Positions 18,304-26,549 of a stretch of DNA of 64,000 bases are shown piece by piece. A program made the translations under genes and the position numbers. Location: NCBI RefSeq assembly GCF_024298925.1, contig NZ_CP101283.1, positions 2,423,001 through 2,487,000 on the forward strand, given 5' to 3'. The stretch's first letter is position 1; every line of letters starts with the position of its first letter. The notes under the pieces are model-generated. The model saw only the letters and a program-made list of their open reading frames with translations, had not been told where the DNA came from and ran no database searches. Source of the stretch: Phenylobacterium sp. LH3H17 (GTDB taxonomy: Bacteria; Pseudomonadota; Alphaproteobacteria; Caulobacterales; Caulobacteraceae).

Positions 18304-21093
18304 CTAACCACCGCCAAGGCGGTTCAGGGCGGCCTGGTAGTTGGCGATCTGGTTGGTCAGATAGGTCGGGACCTTGCCGCCGGACGCCGCGGCGGCGGCT
18401 TTCTGGGCGTCGAGCACGGCCTGCGGCGTCGAAGCGGTCTGCAGGTGCTTATAGGCCGCACGAACCTGATTCATGGCCGCGGTCAGTTCGGCCAGGGTGT
18501 GGTTGACCTGTTCCGCGTCCTTCAGATTCAGGTCGGTGGGCAGGCCCAGGCCGAACATCATCGCCTTGCGGTCGGACGGGAGGGTCTTGCCATCCTCGGT
18601 GATGGTGTTGCGGATGATGCCCTCGGTGAGGCCCAGCAGGCTGAGTGCATCCTTGCCGGTCTTGCCCTCAAACAGTTCGATGGTGGACCGGTCGTTCATC
18701 GGCTTGATCTGCAGCCGGCGCACGCCCTCGACCGTCACGGTTTCGACCTTGGCGTTGAAGCCCAGCGCGCGCTTCAGCTTGGTGGCCAGGGTCGTGAAGG
18801 TTTCGCCGGTCTCGATGGTGATGGTCTTCTTCGCGCCGCTGCCGGACAGCACCTGGAACTGGTCGCCCGTGCGAACCGAGCTGAAGGCGCTGACCTGGGC
18901 GGAATCGGTGAAGTCCAGCGTGCCCTTGGGCAGGCCCAGGCGGTCCAGGACCGTGGAGCCCTGGGTGTCGATGGCGATGGCGCTAGGGGCCGCGTAGCCC
19001 TCCTTGCCCGTGAACCGCCGCGACCAGTCGATGGCGCCGGTGTCCAGGTCGAGCCGGGTGAGGAAGCCGTCCTTCTTGCCGACCGCCGGCTGGCCGGGCA
19101 GGTCGGTCCCCGCCGAGCCCGCGATCCAGACCTGGCCGCCCGCCACCGCCACGGATGTGGCCTTGTCGTCGCCCGTCCCGCCGTAATAGGCCAGCCGGTC
19201 GGCGCCGCTGGCGCCCAGGCTGGCGTCGAGCCGCGCGGCGAAGGCGTCGGTCCCGCCCGACAGGGCCCGCGTGATGGTTCCGGCCGAGAGCGCGCCGTTC
19301 ATGGTGGTGCCGGCGACGACGACCTGTCCGGCGTCGATGCCGAGGCCCGTCAGGTCCCCGCCCTGCAGGTCGCCGAGATCGCGCGTGGCCGTGAGCGACG
19401 GCGTCGCCGTCGAGACGTCGAAGCGGCGTAGCACGGCGCGGCCGTTTTCGTTGGAGGCCACCACCAGCGATGTCCCGTCGACCACCAGGCCGGCGGGCTT
19501 GTCGGCGCCGGTGGAGCCGAACGCCTGGGTGAACACGGTCGAGACCTTGCCGGTGACGTCGGCCTTGAAGGCTTCGATATAGCCGTCCCAGTCGCCGATC
19601 GCCGTCGTGCCCGGCATGGTCGATTTGGACCGCCCGGCGACATAGACCGTGCCGTCGGCGGCGAAGGCCAGATTGGTCGCCTCGTCGGCCTGGCGCGCGC
19701 CGCGACGCTGGGTCCACACCTCCTGGCCGTCGGCGTCGAACAGGGTGACGAAACTGTCGGAATTGGTGGCGAAACTGCCGGTGGCGCCGGAATTGAGCGG
19801 GCCGTCGGTCGCGCCCTCGAGCCCGCCGGTCACCGAGCCGGCGATGGCGATCTTGCCGTCCGCCGAAACGGCCAGGGCCATGCCGCTGGCCTGGTCGGCC
19901 GCGCCGAGGGTCCGGGTGTAGAGCAGCTTGCCCGCTGAATCGTACTTCATCAGGGCGACGTCCTTGGCGCCCTTGATCTCCTGGCCCGAGACCGCGGCGT
20001 CGACGTCGGCCAGGACATAGACCGCCCCATCCGGCCCGACCGTCGTGGCGCGGACGTTCTGCACCGACTTGGCCAGGTCCTCGGCCCAGGCGCGGCCGTC
20101 GACCCAGTTGGCCCCGTCGTCCTGCGGCGGCGTCGGAACGCCGGCGGTGTCGGTCTGGAATTTCAGCAGTTGGCGCTGGGTGACGCCGTCATTGGTGGTG
20201 GTCTTGCCGTCGGGATTGGGGTCGCCGACGCTCTGGGCCACGTAGACGGAACCCGCGGTGCTCGGCGCGCCGAAGGTGACGGTCTCGCCGGAGTCGACCT
20301 TCACCTTGAGCGCCCAGGAATCCTGCGTGGCTGGCATGGTGACCGGCTTGCCGCCCACGGTGATGGTGCGCGGTTCGCCGGGAATCCGCTGACTGGCGAA
20401 GCGCGTCTCCAAGCCGTCGGCGGCCAGCTTGCCGTTGATGTGCGCCAGGACGTTGGTCAGGGTCCGCGGCGTCGCCCCCATGTCGTTGAGGTCGATCGCT
20501 ACGTTATGAGTCACGTTCACGCGCTTGATAGACATCGTGAATTTGACATCGCCGGAGAAGGCCGGAACGACAGTGGAGCTGTCGCCCTTCAGCAGGGCCA
20601 CGCCGCCGAGATACTCGTCCTTGGCGACCAGGGCGCCGATCTTGGTCTTCGCCACGGTCATCAGCTCGCCGCGGTTCAGGCGTATCTGATCGAACTCGGC
20701 GCTGTCGGCATAGGCGGTGACCTCGGCCAAGCCCTTGGTGAATACCTGCTGGATGCGGCTCTTCTCGATCGAGGTCAGGTTCTTGCCGTTCATCCGCTCG
20801 GCCACGCCGTTCAGGGTGCTTAGTCCCTGATAGAGCGCGAAGAGCTTGCGGTAGTCCGCGCTGGCGCCCGGAAGGTCGAGCTTGGCGGAGCTCTCGTCCA
20901 CCAGCTTCTTGCCGAGCATGGCGCTCTTCACCGCCTCGGAGATCTGCTCGTCGACCTTGGTGTTGATGATCGACCACGGGGCGGTCGGCGCGTACTTCTT
21001 GCCCAGAAGCGCGGACGTGTTCGACGCCCCCGTCCCGCCGTAGCGAGCCTGGTAGTAGCTAGTCAGCAGATTGGTGTCGAAGCTGATCGCCAT
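18304..21093 (-). CDS. FlaEY-like flagellar filament regulatory/assembly protein
   Basis: A 929-residue protein with no signal peptide. The N-terminal ~190 residues (MAISFDTNLLTSYYQARYGG start) and the C-terminal ~200 residues are flagellar-protein-like helices. The middle (about residues 330-690) holds repeated blades such as DVALMKYDSAGKLLYTRTLG, SFVTLFDADGQEVWTQRRG and GFLTRLDLDTGAIDWSRRF, i.e. a beta-propeller of SBBP type. Position after the flagellins and overall plan resemble Caulobacter FlaEY, a large protein needed for normal filament assembly. That identity is from memory of gene order, so I leave the symbol empty. Confidence 0.6.
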   Translation of the reverse strand: MAISFDTNLLTSYYQARYGGTGASNTSALLGKKYAPTAPWSIINTKVDEQISEAVKSAMLGKKLVDESSAKLDLPGASADYRKLFALYQGLSTLNGVAERMNGKNLTSIEKSRIQQVFTKGLAEVTAYADSAEFDQIRLNRGELMTVAKTKIGALVAKDEYLGGVALLKGDSSTVVPAFSGDVKFTMSIKRVNVTHNVAIDLNDMGATPRTLTNVLAHINGKLAADGLETRFASQRIPGEPRTITVGGKPVTMPATQDSWALKVKVDSGETVTFGAPSTAGSVYVAQSVGDPNPDGKTTTNDGVTQRQLLKFQTDTAGVPTPPQDDGANWVDGRAWAEDLAKSVQNVRATTVGPDGAVYVLADVDAAVSGQEIKGAKDVALMKYDSAGKLLYTRTLGAADQASGMALAVSADGKIAIAGSVTGGLEGATDGPLNSGATGSFATNSDSFVTLFDADGQEVWTQRRGARQADEATNLAFAADGTVYVAGRSKSTMPGTTAIGDWDGYIEAFKADVTGKVSTVFTQAFGSTGADKPAGLVVDGTSLVVASNENGRAVLRRFDVSTATPSLTATRDLGDLQGGDLTGLGIDAGQVVVAGTTMNGALSAGTITRALSGGTDAFAARLDASLGASGADRLAYYGGTGDDKATSVAVAGGQVWIAGSAGTDLPGQPAVGKKDGFLTRLDLDTGAIDWSRRFTGKEGYAAPSAIAIDTQGSTVLDRLGLPKGTLDFTDSAQVSAFSSVRTGDQFQVLSGSGAKKTITIETGETFTTLATKLKRALGFNAKVETVTVEGVRRLQIKPMNDRSTIELFEGKTGKDALSLLGLTEGIIRNTITEDGKTLPSDRKAMMFGLGLPTDLNLKDAEQVNHTLAELTAAMNQVRAAYKHLQTASTPQAVLDAQKAAAAASGGKVPTYLTNQIANYQAALNRLGGG

Positions 21094-21188
21094 GGTCCGC
21101 CGCCCGCGGGCGTAATCCCGCCACCCGACCTTGGCCCCGGAAGGACTGACGGGGGGTTAAGAGCTAGGGTGAATCCCTTGTCGTAAAA

Positions 21189-21210
21189 GGCTCGGATGAT
21201 CGACTGAGCC
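21189..21210 (-). terminator. Possible intrinsic terminator after the FljJ-like flagellin gene
   Basis: On the minus strand a GGCTC...GAGCC stem with a 12-base loop is followed at once by TTTT. The stem is only five pairs, so this is a moderate call. Confidence 0.4.
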
Positions 21211-21235
21211 CTGCTCGCCGTGGCTGGCGATCGTC

Positions 21236-22066
21236 CTATTTGAAGAGCTGCAGGACGATCTGCGGCGCCTGGTTGGCGATGGAGAGCGCCTGGGCGCCGA
21301 GCTGTTGCTGCACCTGCAGGGCCTGGAGCCGCGCGCTCTCCTTGGCGAGGTCGGCGTCGACCAGATTGCCCACGCCGGCCTGCAGCACGTCCTGCAGCTT
21401 GCCGACGAATTTATTGTGCGCCTCGATCTGCTTGGCCTGGGCGCCGAGATTGCCGAGGGCCTGGTTGACGTTGGTCATCGAGGCGGTGAGCGACACCAGT
21501 GCCGCGGCGGCCAGGGTCACCGTGCCGATCGACGCTGTCGATGCGATGGTGATGATGCTGCCGCCCATGGTCATGTTCTGGGTCGAAAGCGTGATGTAGG
21601 CATTGGCGTCGGCGTTGGCCAGGAAGCGGATGCTGCCGGTGATCGAGCCGTTCATGATGTTGGCGCCGTCGAACTCCGAGTTGGAGACGACCTGGCCGAT
21701 CTGACGCAGGATGGACTTGAAGTCGGCGTTCAGCGCGCCGCGCGAGGTGGCGTCCAGCGAGGTGTCCTGCGCGGCGACCACCTTTTCCTTGAGCTGCACC
21801 AGCAGGTCGGAGACCGACTCGCCCGCTGACATCGAGACCTCGGCGATGGACTGGGCGCGGTTAAGGCTCATGGTCACCGCCGAGAGCGCGCCGATGTCGG
21901 CGCGCTGGCCCTGGGCGATTGACCAGACCGACGCGTTGTCCTTTGCATTGCCGATCTTCAAGCCGGTGTTGATCCGGTTCTGGGTGTCGGCCAGCTGGTC
22001 GTTGGTTTTGTTGAGGTTCTGAAGGGCGGTCAGGGCCGACTTATTGGTATGTACGCTGATCGACAT
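21236..22066 (-). CDS. Divergent flagellin (FljJ-like)
   Basis: A 276-residue flagellin with the conserved D0/D1 ends only: MSISVHTNKSALTALQNLNK at the N-terminus and a C-terminus of [20 protein letters not shown] followed by [14 protein letters not shown]. The variable D2/D3 region is replaced by a short serine/threonine/alanine-rich segment, usual for Caulobacter flagellins. It is clearly more divergent than the other two copies here, which differ at only a few positions over most of their length. No sigma-54 promoter match is visible directly upstream, so its control may differ. Confidence 0.93.
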   Translation of the reverse strand: MSISVHTNKSALTALQNLNKTNDQLADTQNRINTGLKIGNAKDNASVWSIAQGQRADIGALSAVTMSLNRAQSIAEVSMSAGESVSDLLVQLKEKVVAAQDTSLDATSRGALNADFKSILRQIGQVVSNSEFDGANIMNGSITGSIRFLANADANAYITLSTQNMTMGGSIITIASTASIGTVTLAAAALVSLTASMTNVNQALGNLGAQAKQIEAHNKFVGKLQDVLQAGVGNLVDADLAKESARLQALQVQQQLGAQALSIANQAPQIVLQLFK

Positions 22067-22230
22067 GACCTGCTCTCCTTTAGAACCGGTCCCCCAATCG
22101 GCGTTTTGCGACTCGCCGGGGACGGCTCTTTCCGGGGGAGAAGCTATGGAATCATGGTGTCCAGAAAGTTAACGCCCCAAATGGCCGCGGCCGCCGACCG
22201 GTCTGCCCGGGGCGGTTCGAAAGTCTGGCG

Positions 22231-22251
22231 GACCGGCGCGTGGGGCCGGTC
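22231..22251 (-). terminator. Hairpin after flaG
   Basis: GACCGGC and GCCGGTC form a perfect 7-bp stem with a 7-base loop six bases beyond the flaG stop. There is no T run, so it is only a candidate terminator or 3'-end stabiliser. Confidence 0.35.
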
Positions 22252-22256
22252 GGGGA

Positions 22257-22547
22257 TCAGGCGCTGGCGCTGATGACTGCGCCTGCTTCGTAATCGGTCT
22301 CCTCGCGCATCCTCAGGATCTCCTCCCGGGGGAACTGCGCGACGACTTCGCCGGTGCGCCGGTCGATCGTCTTGTAGACGTACGAACCGCCGCCCTCTTC
22401 GATGACCAGTCGCAGATCGGCCGCGTCTGGCGCCATCTCGACGGGGTCCTTGGCCGCGGCGCCCCGATCGGGCGCGGGACGTCGGGCCGCCGCTTGGTTG
22501 AGCGTCGGATCGGTTACCGGGTTGATGGCTGCAAGTTTGTTTTCCAT
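22257..22547 (-). CDS. flaG: FlaG family protein
   Basis: A 96-residue protein with a disordered N-terminal half and a conserved C-terminal FlaG domain: LRLVIEEGGGSYVYKTIDRR and then TGEVVAQFPREEILRM, matching the FlaG pattern (VIDxxTGEVVxQxPxEE). FlaG proteins influence filament length and assembly. It lies between two flagellin genes on the same strand, which supports the call. No promoter match is visible in the 120-base gap upstream. Confidence 0.88.
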   Translation of the reverse strand: MENKLAAINPVTDPTLNQAAARRPAPDRGAAAKDPVEMAPDAADLRLVIEEGGGSYVYKTIDRRTGEVVAQFPREEILRMREETDYEAGAVISASA

Positions 22548-22637
22548 TTCTCCGTGCGCCGGCGCCGGTGAGGCGTTCGGCGTCCCTGTTGAACCGCGAA
22601 GCGGCGGGAAGGTCTCCCTCCCCGCCGCCCACAGTCA

Positions 22638-22659
22638 CCGCGGGGCGAAGGCCCCGCGG
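22638..22659 (-). terminator. GC-rich hairpin after the second flagellin gene
   Basis: CCGCGGGGC and GCCCCGCGG form a perfect 9-bp stem with a 4-base loop, starting ten bases beyond the flagellin stop. There is no T run; it may terminate transcription or protect the 3' end of the abundant flagellin mRNA. Confidence 0.55.
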
Positions 22660-22668
22660 CCGTGCGTC

Positions 22669-23496
22669 CTATCGGAAGAGACCGAGAAGCTGCGACGAAC
22701 CCTGGTTGGCGATGGACAGGGCCTGGATCCCCAGTTGCTGCTTGGTTTGCAGCGACTGCAGACGGGCGCTTTCCTTGGCCAGGTCGGCGTCGACGAGGTT
22801 ACCCACGCCGGCGTCGATCGAGTCCTGGAGCTTGTTGGTGAAGTCCAGGTGAGCACCGATCGACTTGGAGCCGGTGCCGAACTTCGACAGGGCGGTCGAC
22901 ACGTTGGTGATCGAGGTCTTGATGGTCGCGATCATGGCCGTGGCCGTGGTCACGGTGCCGATCGTGGCCGCCGCGCCGACGGTGACATTGGCGCCACCGA
23001 GGGCCAGGCTCTGCGCCGCGACCGTGATCTTGGAGGTGCCATCGGCGTTGGCGAGAGCCGCCATCGTCGCGCCACCGGTCTTGATCATGTTCGCGCCGTT
23101 GAACTCGGCGTTGTTCACGGCCTTGGAGATCTGGTCGCGCAGGGCCTTGAAGTCTTCGTTCAGGGCGGTCCGCGACGAGGCGTCGAGGGTCGTGTCAGAA
23201 GCCGCCAGGGCCTTCTCTTTCATTTGAACGAGCAGGTCGGAGACGGATTCACCCGCCGACATGGCGACGTCGATCGTCGAAGCAGTACGCTGCAGCGAGT
23301 CACGGACGGCGTTCAGCGAGCTGGAGGTCGCGCGTTGGTTTTGCGCGATGGCCCAGATAGCGCCGTTGTCCTTGGCGGAGGAGACTTTCTTGCCGGTGTT
23401 GATCCGGCCTTGAACCTGCTGCAGCTCCGAATTGGTGCTGTTCAGGTTCTGCAGCGCAACCATGGCGCCGACATTGGTATTGACGGAATTGCCCAT
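22669..23496 (-). CDS. Flagellin, copy 2 (FljK/L-like)
   Basis: A 275-residue flagellin of D0/D1 type ([20 protein letters not shown] at the N-terminus; [20 protein letters not shown] near the C-terminus). It is nearly identical to the copy at 23781-24611. The main differences are in the first ~35 residues, plus scattered changes (for example SIGAHL versus SIAAHL). The long open frame upstream is not used: ATG 23496 starts the conserved MxxSVNTN motif. A sigma-54 promoter lies about 75 bases upstream of the start, with a matching enhancer-like repeat beyond it. Confidence 0.96.
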   Translation of the reverse strand: MGNSVNTNVGAMVALQNLNSTNSELQQVQGRINTGKKVSSAKDNGAIWAIAQNQRATSSSLNAVRDSLQRTASTIDVAMSAGESVSDLLVQMKEKALAASDTTLDASSRTALNEDFKALRDQISKAVNNAEFNGANMIKTGGATMAALANADGTSKITVAAQSLALGGANVTVGAAATIGTVTTATAMIATIKTSITNVSTALSKFGTGSKSIGAHLDFTNKLQDSIDAGVGNLVDADLAKESARLQSLQTKQQLGIQALSIANQGSSQLLGLFR

Positions 23497-23569
23497 CAAT
23501 TCGTTCCTTTTTCTCAGGTCGCCGACGTCATTTTGACTGCCGGGAGCTTTTTGCTCAGGAACGACCGCT

Positions 23570-23584
23570 GCAATGAACAAGCCA
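23570..23584 (-). promoter_or_regulatory. Sigma-54 promoter of flagellin copy 2
   Basis: On the minus strand the sequence reads TGGCTTGTTCATTGC, with the -24 GG and -12 GC spaced as in the TGGCAC-N5-TTGC consensus. The predicted start lies near 23559, giving a leader of about 60 bases. Confidence 0.75.
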
Positions 23585-23697
23585 ACAGGCGTGCGCCATC
23601 GCAACGATCCAACTTATTGATTTGACGAAGTTATACCCTTGTTAGGGACGTTTTCGGCCGGCAAGAGTTGCCTAGCCTGGCGTGGCGCGGGCAGAAA

Positions 23698-23717
23698 TTG
23701 CCGACCTCATGCGGCAA
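23698..23717. promoter_or_regulatory. Candidate enhancer (FlbD/ftr-like) of flagellin copy 2
   Basis: TTGCCG-N8-CGGCAA is a perfect 6-8-6 inverted repeat about 114 bases upstream of the sigma-54 promoter. The same layout (CTGCCG-N8-CGGCAG) occurs about 110 bases upstream of the other flagellin promoter. An enhancer for a sigma-54 activator such as FlbD is expected at this distance. The protein assignment is inference. Confidence 0.5.
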
Positions 23718-23743
23718 ACGGCGCCCAGCGATTCAAAGAGCTC

Positions 23744-23771
23744 GCCGGGCGGGCCCGAAGGCCCGCCCGGC
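23744..23771 (-). terminator. Stable UUCG-loop hairpin after the first flagellin gene
   Basis: A perfect 12-bp G+C stem encloses a tetraloop that reads C(TTCG)G on the minus strand, the extra-stable UUCG type. It begins ten bases beyond the flagellin stop. There is no T run; termination or mRNA 3'-end protection is likely. Confidence 0.65.
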
Positions 23772-23780
23772 GCCGCGACA

Positions 23781-24611
23781 TTAGCGGAAGAGCGAAAGAA
23801 CTTGCGACGAACCCTGGTTGGCGATGGACAGCGCCTGGATACCCAACTGCTGCTTGGTCTGCAGCGACTGGAGCTTGGCGCTTTCCTTGGCCAGGTCGGC
23901 GTCGACGAGGTTACCCACGCCGGCGTCGATCGAGTCCTGGAGCTTGTTGGTGAAGTCCAGGTGCGCGGCAATCGACTTGGAGCCGGTGCCGAACTTCGAC
24001 AGGGCGGTAGACACGTTGGTGATCGACGTCTTGATCGTCGCGATCATGGCCGTGGCCGTGGTCACGGTGCCGATCGAGGTCGCCGCGCCGACAGTGACGT
24101 TGGCGCCGCCGAGGGCCAGGCTCTGCGCCGCGACCGTGATCTTGGAGGTGCCGTCGGCGTTGGCGAGAGCCGCCATCGTCGCGCCACCGGTCTTGATCAT
24201 GTTCGCGCCGTTGAACTCGGCATTGTTCACCGCCTTGGTGATCTGGTCGCGCAGGGCCTTGAAGTCTTCGTTCAGGGCGGTCCGCGACGAGGCGTCAAGG
24301 GTCGTGTCAGAAGCCGCTAGCGCTTTCTCCTTCATCTGGACGAGCAGGTCCGAAACCGATTCCCCCGCCGACATGGCCACGTCGATCGTCGAAGCAGTAC
24401 GCTGCAGCGAGTCACGGACGGCGTTCAGCGAGCTGGACGTCGCGCGTTGGTTTTGCGCGATGGCCCAGATGGCTCCGTTTTCTTTCGCGGACGAGACTTT
24501 CTTGCCCGTATTGATCCGCGTTTGGACTTGCGACAGCTCCGCATTCGTCGCGTTGAGGTTTTGCAGGGCGACCATCGCGCCCACGTTGGTGTTGACGGAA
24601 TTCATAGCCAT
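23781..24611 (-). CDS. Flagellin, copy 1 (FljK/L-like)
   Basis: A 276-residue D0/D1-type flagellin starting [20 protein letters not shown] and ending [15 protein letters not shown]. It is the first flagellin after flbT-flaF. Most of its nucleotide sequence matches copy 2, consistent with duplication and gene conversion; divergence is concentrated near the 5' end. Start chosen at ATG 24611 because Caulobacter flagellins begin MA(L/M)NS. It has its own sigma-54 promoter and upstream enhancer-like repeat. The leader of about 70 bases is where FlbT is known to act in Caulobacter. Confidence 0.96.
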   Translation of the reverse strand: MAMNSVNTNVGAMVALQNLNATNAELSQVQTRINTGKKVSSAKENGAIWAIAQNQRATSSSLNAVRDSLQRTASTIDVAMSAGESVSDLLVQMKEKALAASDTTLDASSRTALNEDFKALRDQITKAVNNAEFNGANMIKTGGATMAALANADGTSKITVAAQSLALGGANVTVGAATSIGTVTTATAMIATIKTSITNVSTALSKFGTGSKSIAAHLDFTNKLQDSIDAGVGNLVDADLAKESAKLQSLQTKQQLGIQALSIANQGSSQVLSLFR

Positions 24612-24689
24612 TTTAGTACCCTTCCATTCTGGTCGGAGGTGTGCGGCCGTTTTGGCCGTGGAGCGCATTTTCGCTCTCCGTTAACCGTA

Positions 24690-24704
24690 GCAAGGCGCGG
24701 GCCA
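24690..24704 (-). promoter_or_regulatory. Sigma-54 promoter of flagellin copy 1
   Basis: On the minus strand the sequence reads TGGCCCGCGCCTTGC, a close match to TGGCACR-N4-TTGC with correct spacing. The predicted transcription start is near 24679, about 68 bases before the start codon. Confidence 0.85.
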
Positions 24705-24797
24705 GCCCAGCCGCTTTAGCCGCCACATACTCCGTTGATTTAACTGACTATTTTTTCGCCTTTCCGACCAAGAGCCGCAAGCTTGGCCATGCGGCCT

Positions 24798-24833
24798 TGC
24801 CGATCGGCAGCGCCTGCCGGACGGTCTCGGCAG
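24798..24833. promoter_or_regulatory. Candidate enhancer region (FlbD/ftr-like) of flagellin copy 1
   Basis: Two inverted repeats stand here: the perfect palindrome TGCCGATCGGCA (24798-24809) and CTGCCG-N8-CGGCAG (24814-24833). The second has the same half-sites and spacing as the repeat upstream of flagellin copy 2, and nearly the same distance to its promoter. Confidence 0.5.
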
Positions 24834-24847
24834 TATCTGCCGCCGCA

Positions 24848-24881
24848 AAAGAAAACGCCGGATCGGGACCCGATCCGGCGC
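24848..24881 (-). terminator. Intrinsic terminator of the flbT-flaF operon
   Basis: A perfect stem (GCCGGATCGGG paired with CCCGATCCGGC, one-base loop centre, plus an outer C-G pair) is followed on the minus strand by TTTTCTTTT. This is a textbook Rho-independent terminator 27 bases beyond flaF. Confidence 0.9.
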
Positions 24882-24907
24882 TCAGAATATCTCGATGCGT
24901 GGACGCC

Positions 24908-25276
24908 TCAGGCGGCTTCGGCGGCCGCGCCGCTGAGGCCCTGCATGATCGCCCGATTGACGTCGATCAGGGCCTGGATGTCGTCGTCCTCGCGACGGAT
25001 CACCATGCTGGTGTACTTGCCGACCCAGATGCTGATCGAGATGATCTGCGCCTTCAGGGCGGGCGGGAGCGCGTTCTCGGGCTCGGCCACGATGCCGGCC
25101 AGGGTCGCCCACAGGCGCCGGTTCCAATCGAGGGCGTCGGCGCGCGCCGACACCTCGCTGGGGTCGAGCGCGGCGGCCTCCATAAGCGCGCGCGTCACTT
25201 GGCCGAACAGCCGGTACTCCAGCTCGCGGCCGGACTCGCCCCTAGCCGCGGTCTGCTGGTACGCCCGAAGCGACAT
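24908..25276 (-). CDS. flaF: Flagellar biosynthesis regulator FlaF
   Basis: A 122-residue helical protein (MSLRAYQQTAARGESGRELE start; NRRLWATLAGIV; ISIWVGKYT; LIDVNRAIMQGL) that matches FlaF. In Caulobacter FlaF is needed for flagellin production and acts with FlbT to balance flagellin translation and secretion. Its 5' end overlaps the flbT 3' end by 35 bases, so the two are translationally linked. A strong intrinsic terminator follows, separating it from the sigma-54-driven flagellin genes. Confidence 0.94.
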   Translation of the reverse strand: MSLRAYQQTAARGESGRELEYRLFGQVTRALMEAAALDPSEVSARADALDWNRRLWATLAGIVAEPENALPPALKAQIISISIWVGKYTSMVIRREDDDIQALIDVNRAIMQGLSGAAAEAA

Positions 25277-25661
25277 TCCCCAACCTTTCGTCTTCGTACT
25301 CGATCAGCTTCCGGCAGAGCATGAGCGCCTTGTAGTACTCACGCGCCATGCATTGCTTGGAGATGTTCACGCAGTCGGCCAGCACCGGAGGGTTCTTGAT
25401 GACCCCCATGAACTCGGTGAGCCGCCGCACGAATTCGTCGTAGTAGCGCTCGGCCCCGGCCTCATCGAGGTACATCATCATGACCGGGAAATAGATCCGG
25501 CGGGCGGGCGAGGTGACCTCGTCCTCCTGCATGATGTCCTTCTCGCGAAGGACCGAAGCCTTGTTCTGGAGAATCAGCACGCCGCGTCGGTCGCCGTTCT
25601 GGACGACCGCGCCGTTGAGCACGAACTTCTCGCCCGGCTTCAGCGACAGTTTAAGCGGCAA
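25242..25661 (-). CDS. flbT: Flagellin mRNA repressor FlbT
   Basis: A 139-residue protein matching FlbT: LKLSLKPGEKFVLNGAVVQN, RGVLILQNKASVLREKDIM, FPVMMMYLD, and CREYYKAL-type ending (here MAREYYKALMLCRKLIEYE). FlbT binds the flagellin mRNA leader in Caulobacter and promotes its decay until the hook is complete. First gene of the flbT-flaF operon. The region upstream holds the palindrome GCGTCGG-AC-CGACGC but no sigma-54 match that I can see. Confidence 0.95.
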   Translation of the reverse strand: MPLKLSLKPGEKFVLNGAVVQNGDRRGVLILQNKASVLREKDIMQEDEVTSPARRIYFPVMMMYLDEAGAERYYDEFVRRLTEFMGVIKNPPVLADCVNISKQCMAREYYKALMLCRKLIEYEDERLGNVASGVPADRG

Positions 25662-25929
25662 GGCCCGTCCCCCCGAATTGACCTGCGTCGGACCGACGCG
25701 AGTTGCTCGTTTCGATCCCCGTCCCGGATCGATTCCGACCCCGGACCCGTCACGCTTACCGAGCGCGAGTTAACGACCTCTTGCGGGGGACGTGACGCAA
25801 TGCCGCATTATACCAGAAGGCCTGGCCGAAGGTCAGCCCGCGGACGCGCGGCGCGGGAACGCCGGGCGCAGTGGAACGGTTAGTCCTGTCGAGGGCGTCA
25901 CGCGGCGCCCGTGGCCAAGGAGCGACCCG

Positions 25930-26406
25930 ATGCCCGGACCCGAGATCGGCGACGGCTACGACGAACAGGACGGCGCAGAGACCTACGACGAGAGTAATCT
26001 CGACGACCACGAAGGCCTCAACGAGATGCGCACCTTCGAGGAACTGCCCGATCTGCTCGACGTCACGAGCGCTCGGGGCGATCGCGACGAGGACGAGGCC
26101 CTGGCCCTCGACGCCGACGAATTCGACGAGGACGCCTTCACGGACGCCGACCTCGAGGATGACGACGAACTCCACTATCGCGCCACCGCCGGCGACGAGG
26201 ACGAAGAGCGGGACGCCTTCGACGAGGATCGAGTCGATCCCGACTCCATCGACGGCCTCGAGGAGGTCGCGGACGCAGAACTGGTCAGCGGCGGCGAGGA
26301 CGACTTCACCAACTTCCAGTCCAAGGGCCTCAGCGACGAGGATCTCGACCGCATGGGCTATGCCCGCCGCCCCGCATCTGCGCAGGACTCGACGCGCAAG
26401 AACTAG
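25930..26406 (+). CDS. Highly acidic protein of unknown function
   Basis: A 158-residue protein in which aspartate and glutamate dominate throughout (for example DEDEALALDADEFDEDAFTD). Only the C-terminus becomes neutral to basic (GLSDEDLDRMGYARRPA). It is probably largely disordered and soluble. ATG 25930 was chosen because AAGGAG lies eight bases upstream; the longer frame has no ribosome site. Acidic proteins of this type may mimic DNA or act as chaperone-like partners, but nothing here proves a function. Confidence 0.7.
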   Translation: MPGPEIGDGYDEQDGAETYDESNLDDHEGLNEMRTFEELPDLLDVTSARGDRDEDEALALDADEFDEDAFTDADLEDDDELHYRATAGDEDEERDAFDEDRVDPDSIDGLEEVADAELVSGGEDDFTNFQSKGLSDEDLDRMGYARRPASAQDSTRKN

Positions 26407-26549
26407 GTGTCGACGGGGCGTTTTGCGACCAACCGATGGCCCGTGACACTCAAGCCGCTTGAATGTCGCGCGACTGGCTTTAGTTTGTCCCCAGTTGAAA
26501 CATTTGTTCGAAAGCGGGCGCATTCTACGCTCGCCCCTGGGGACCCCGC

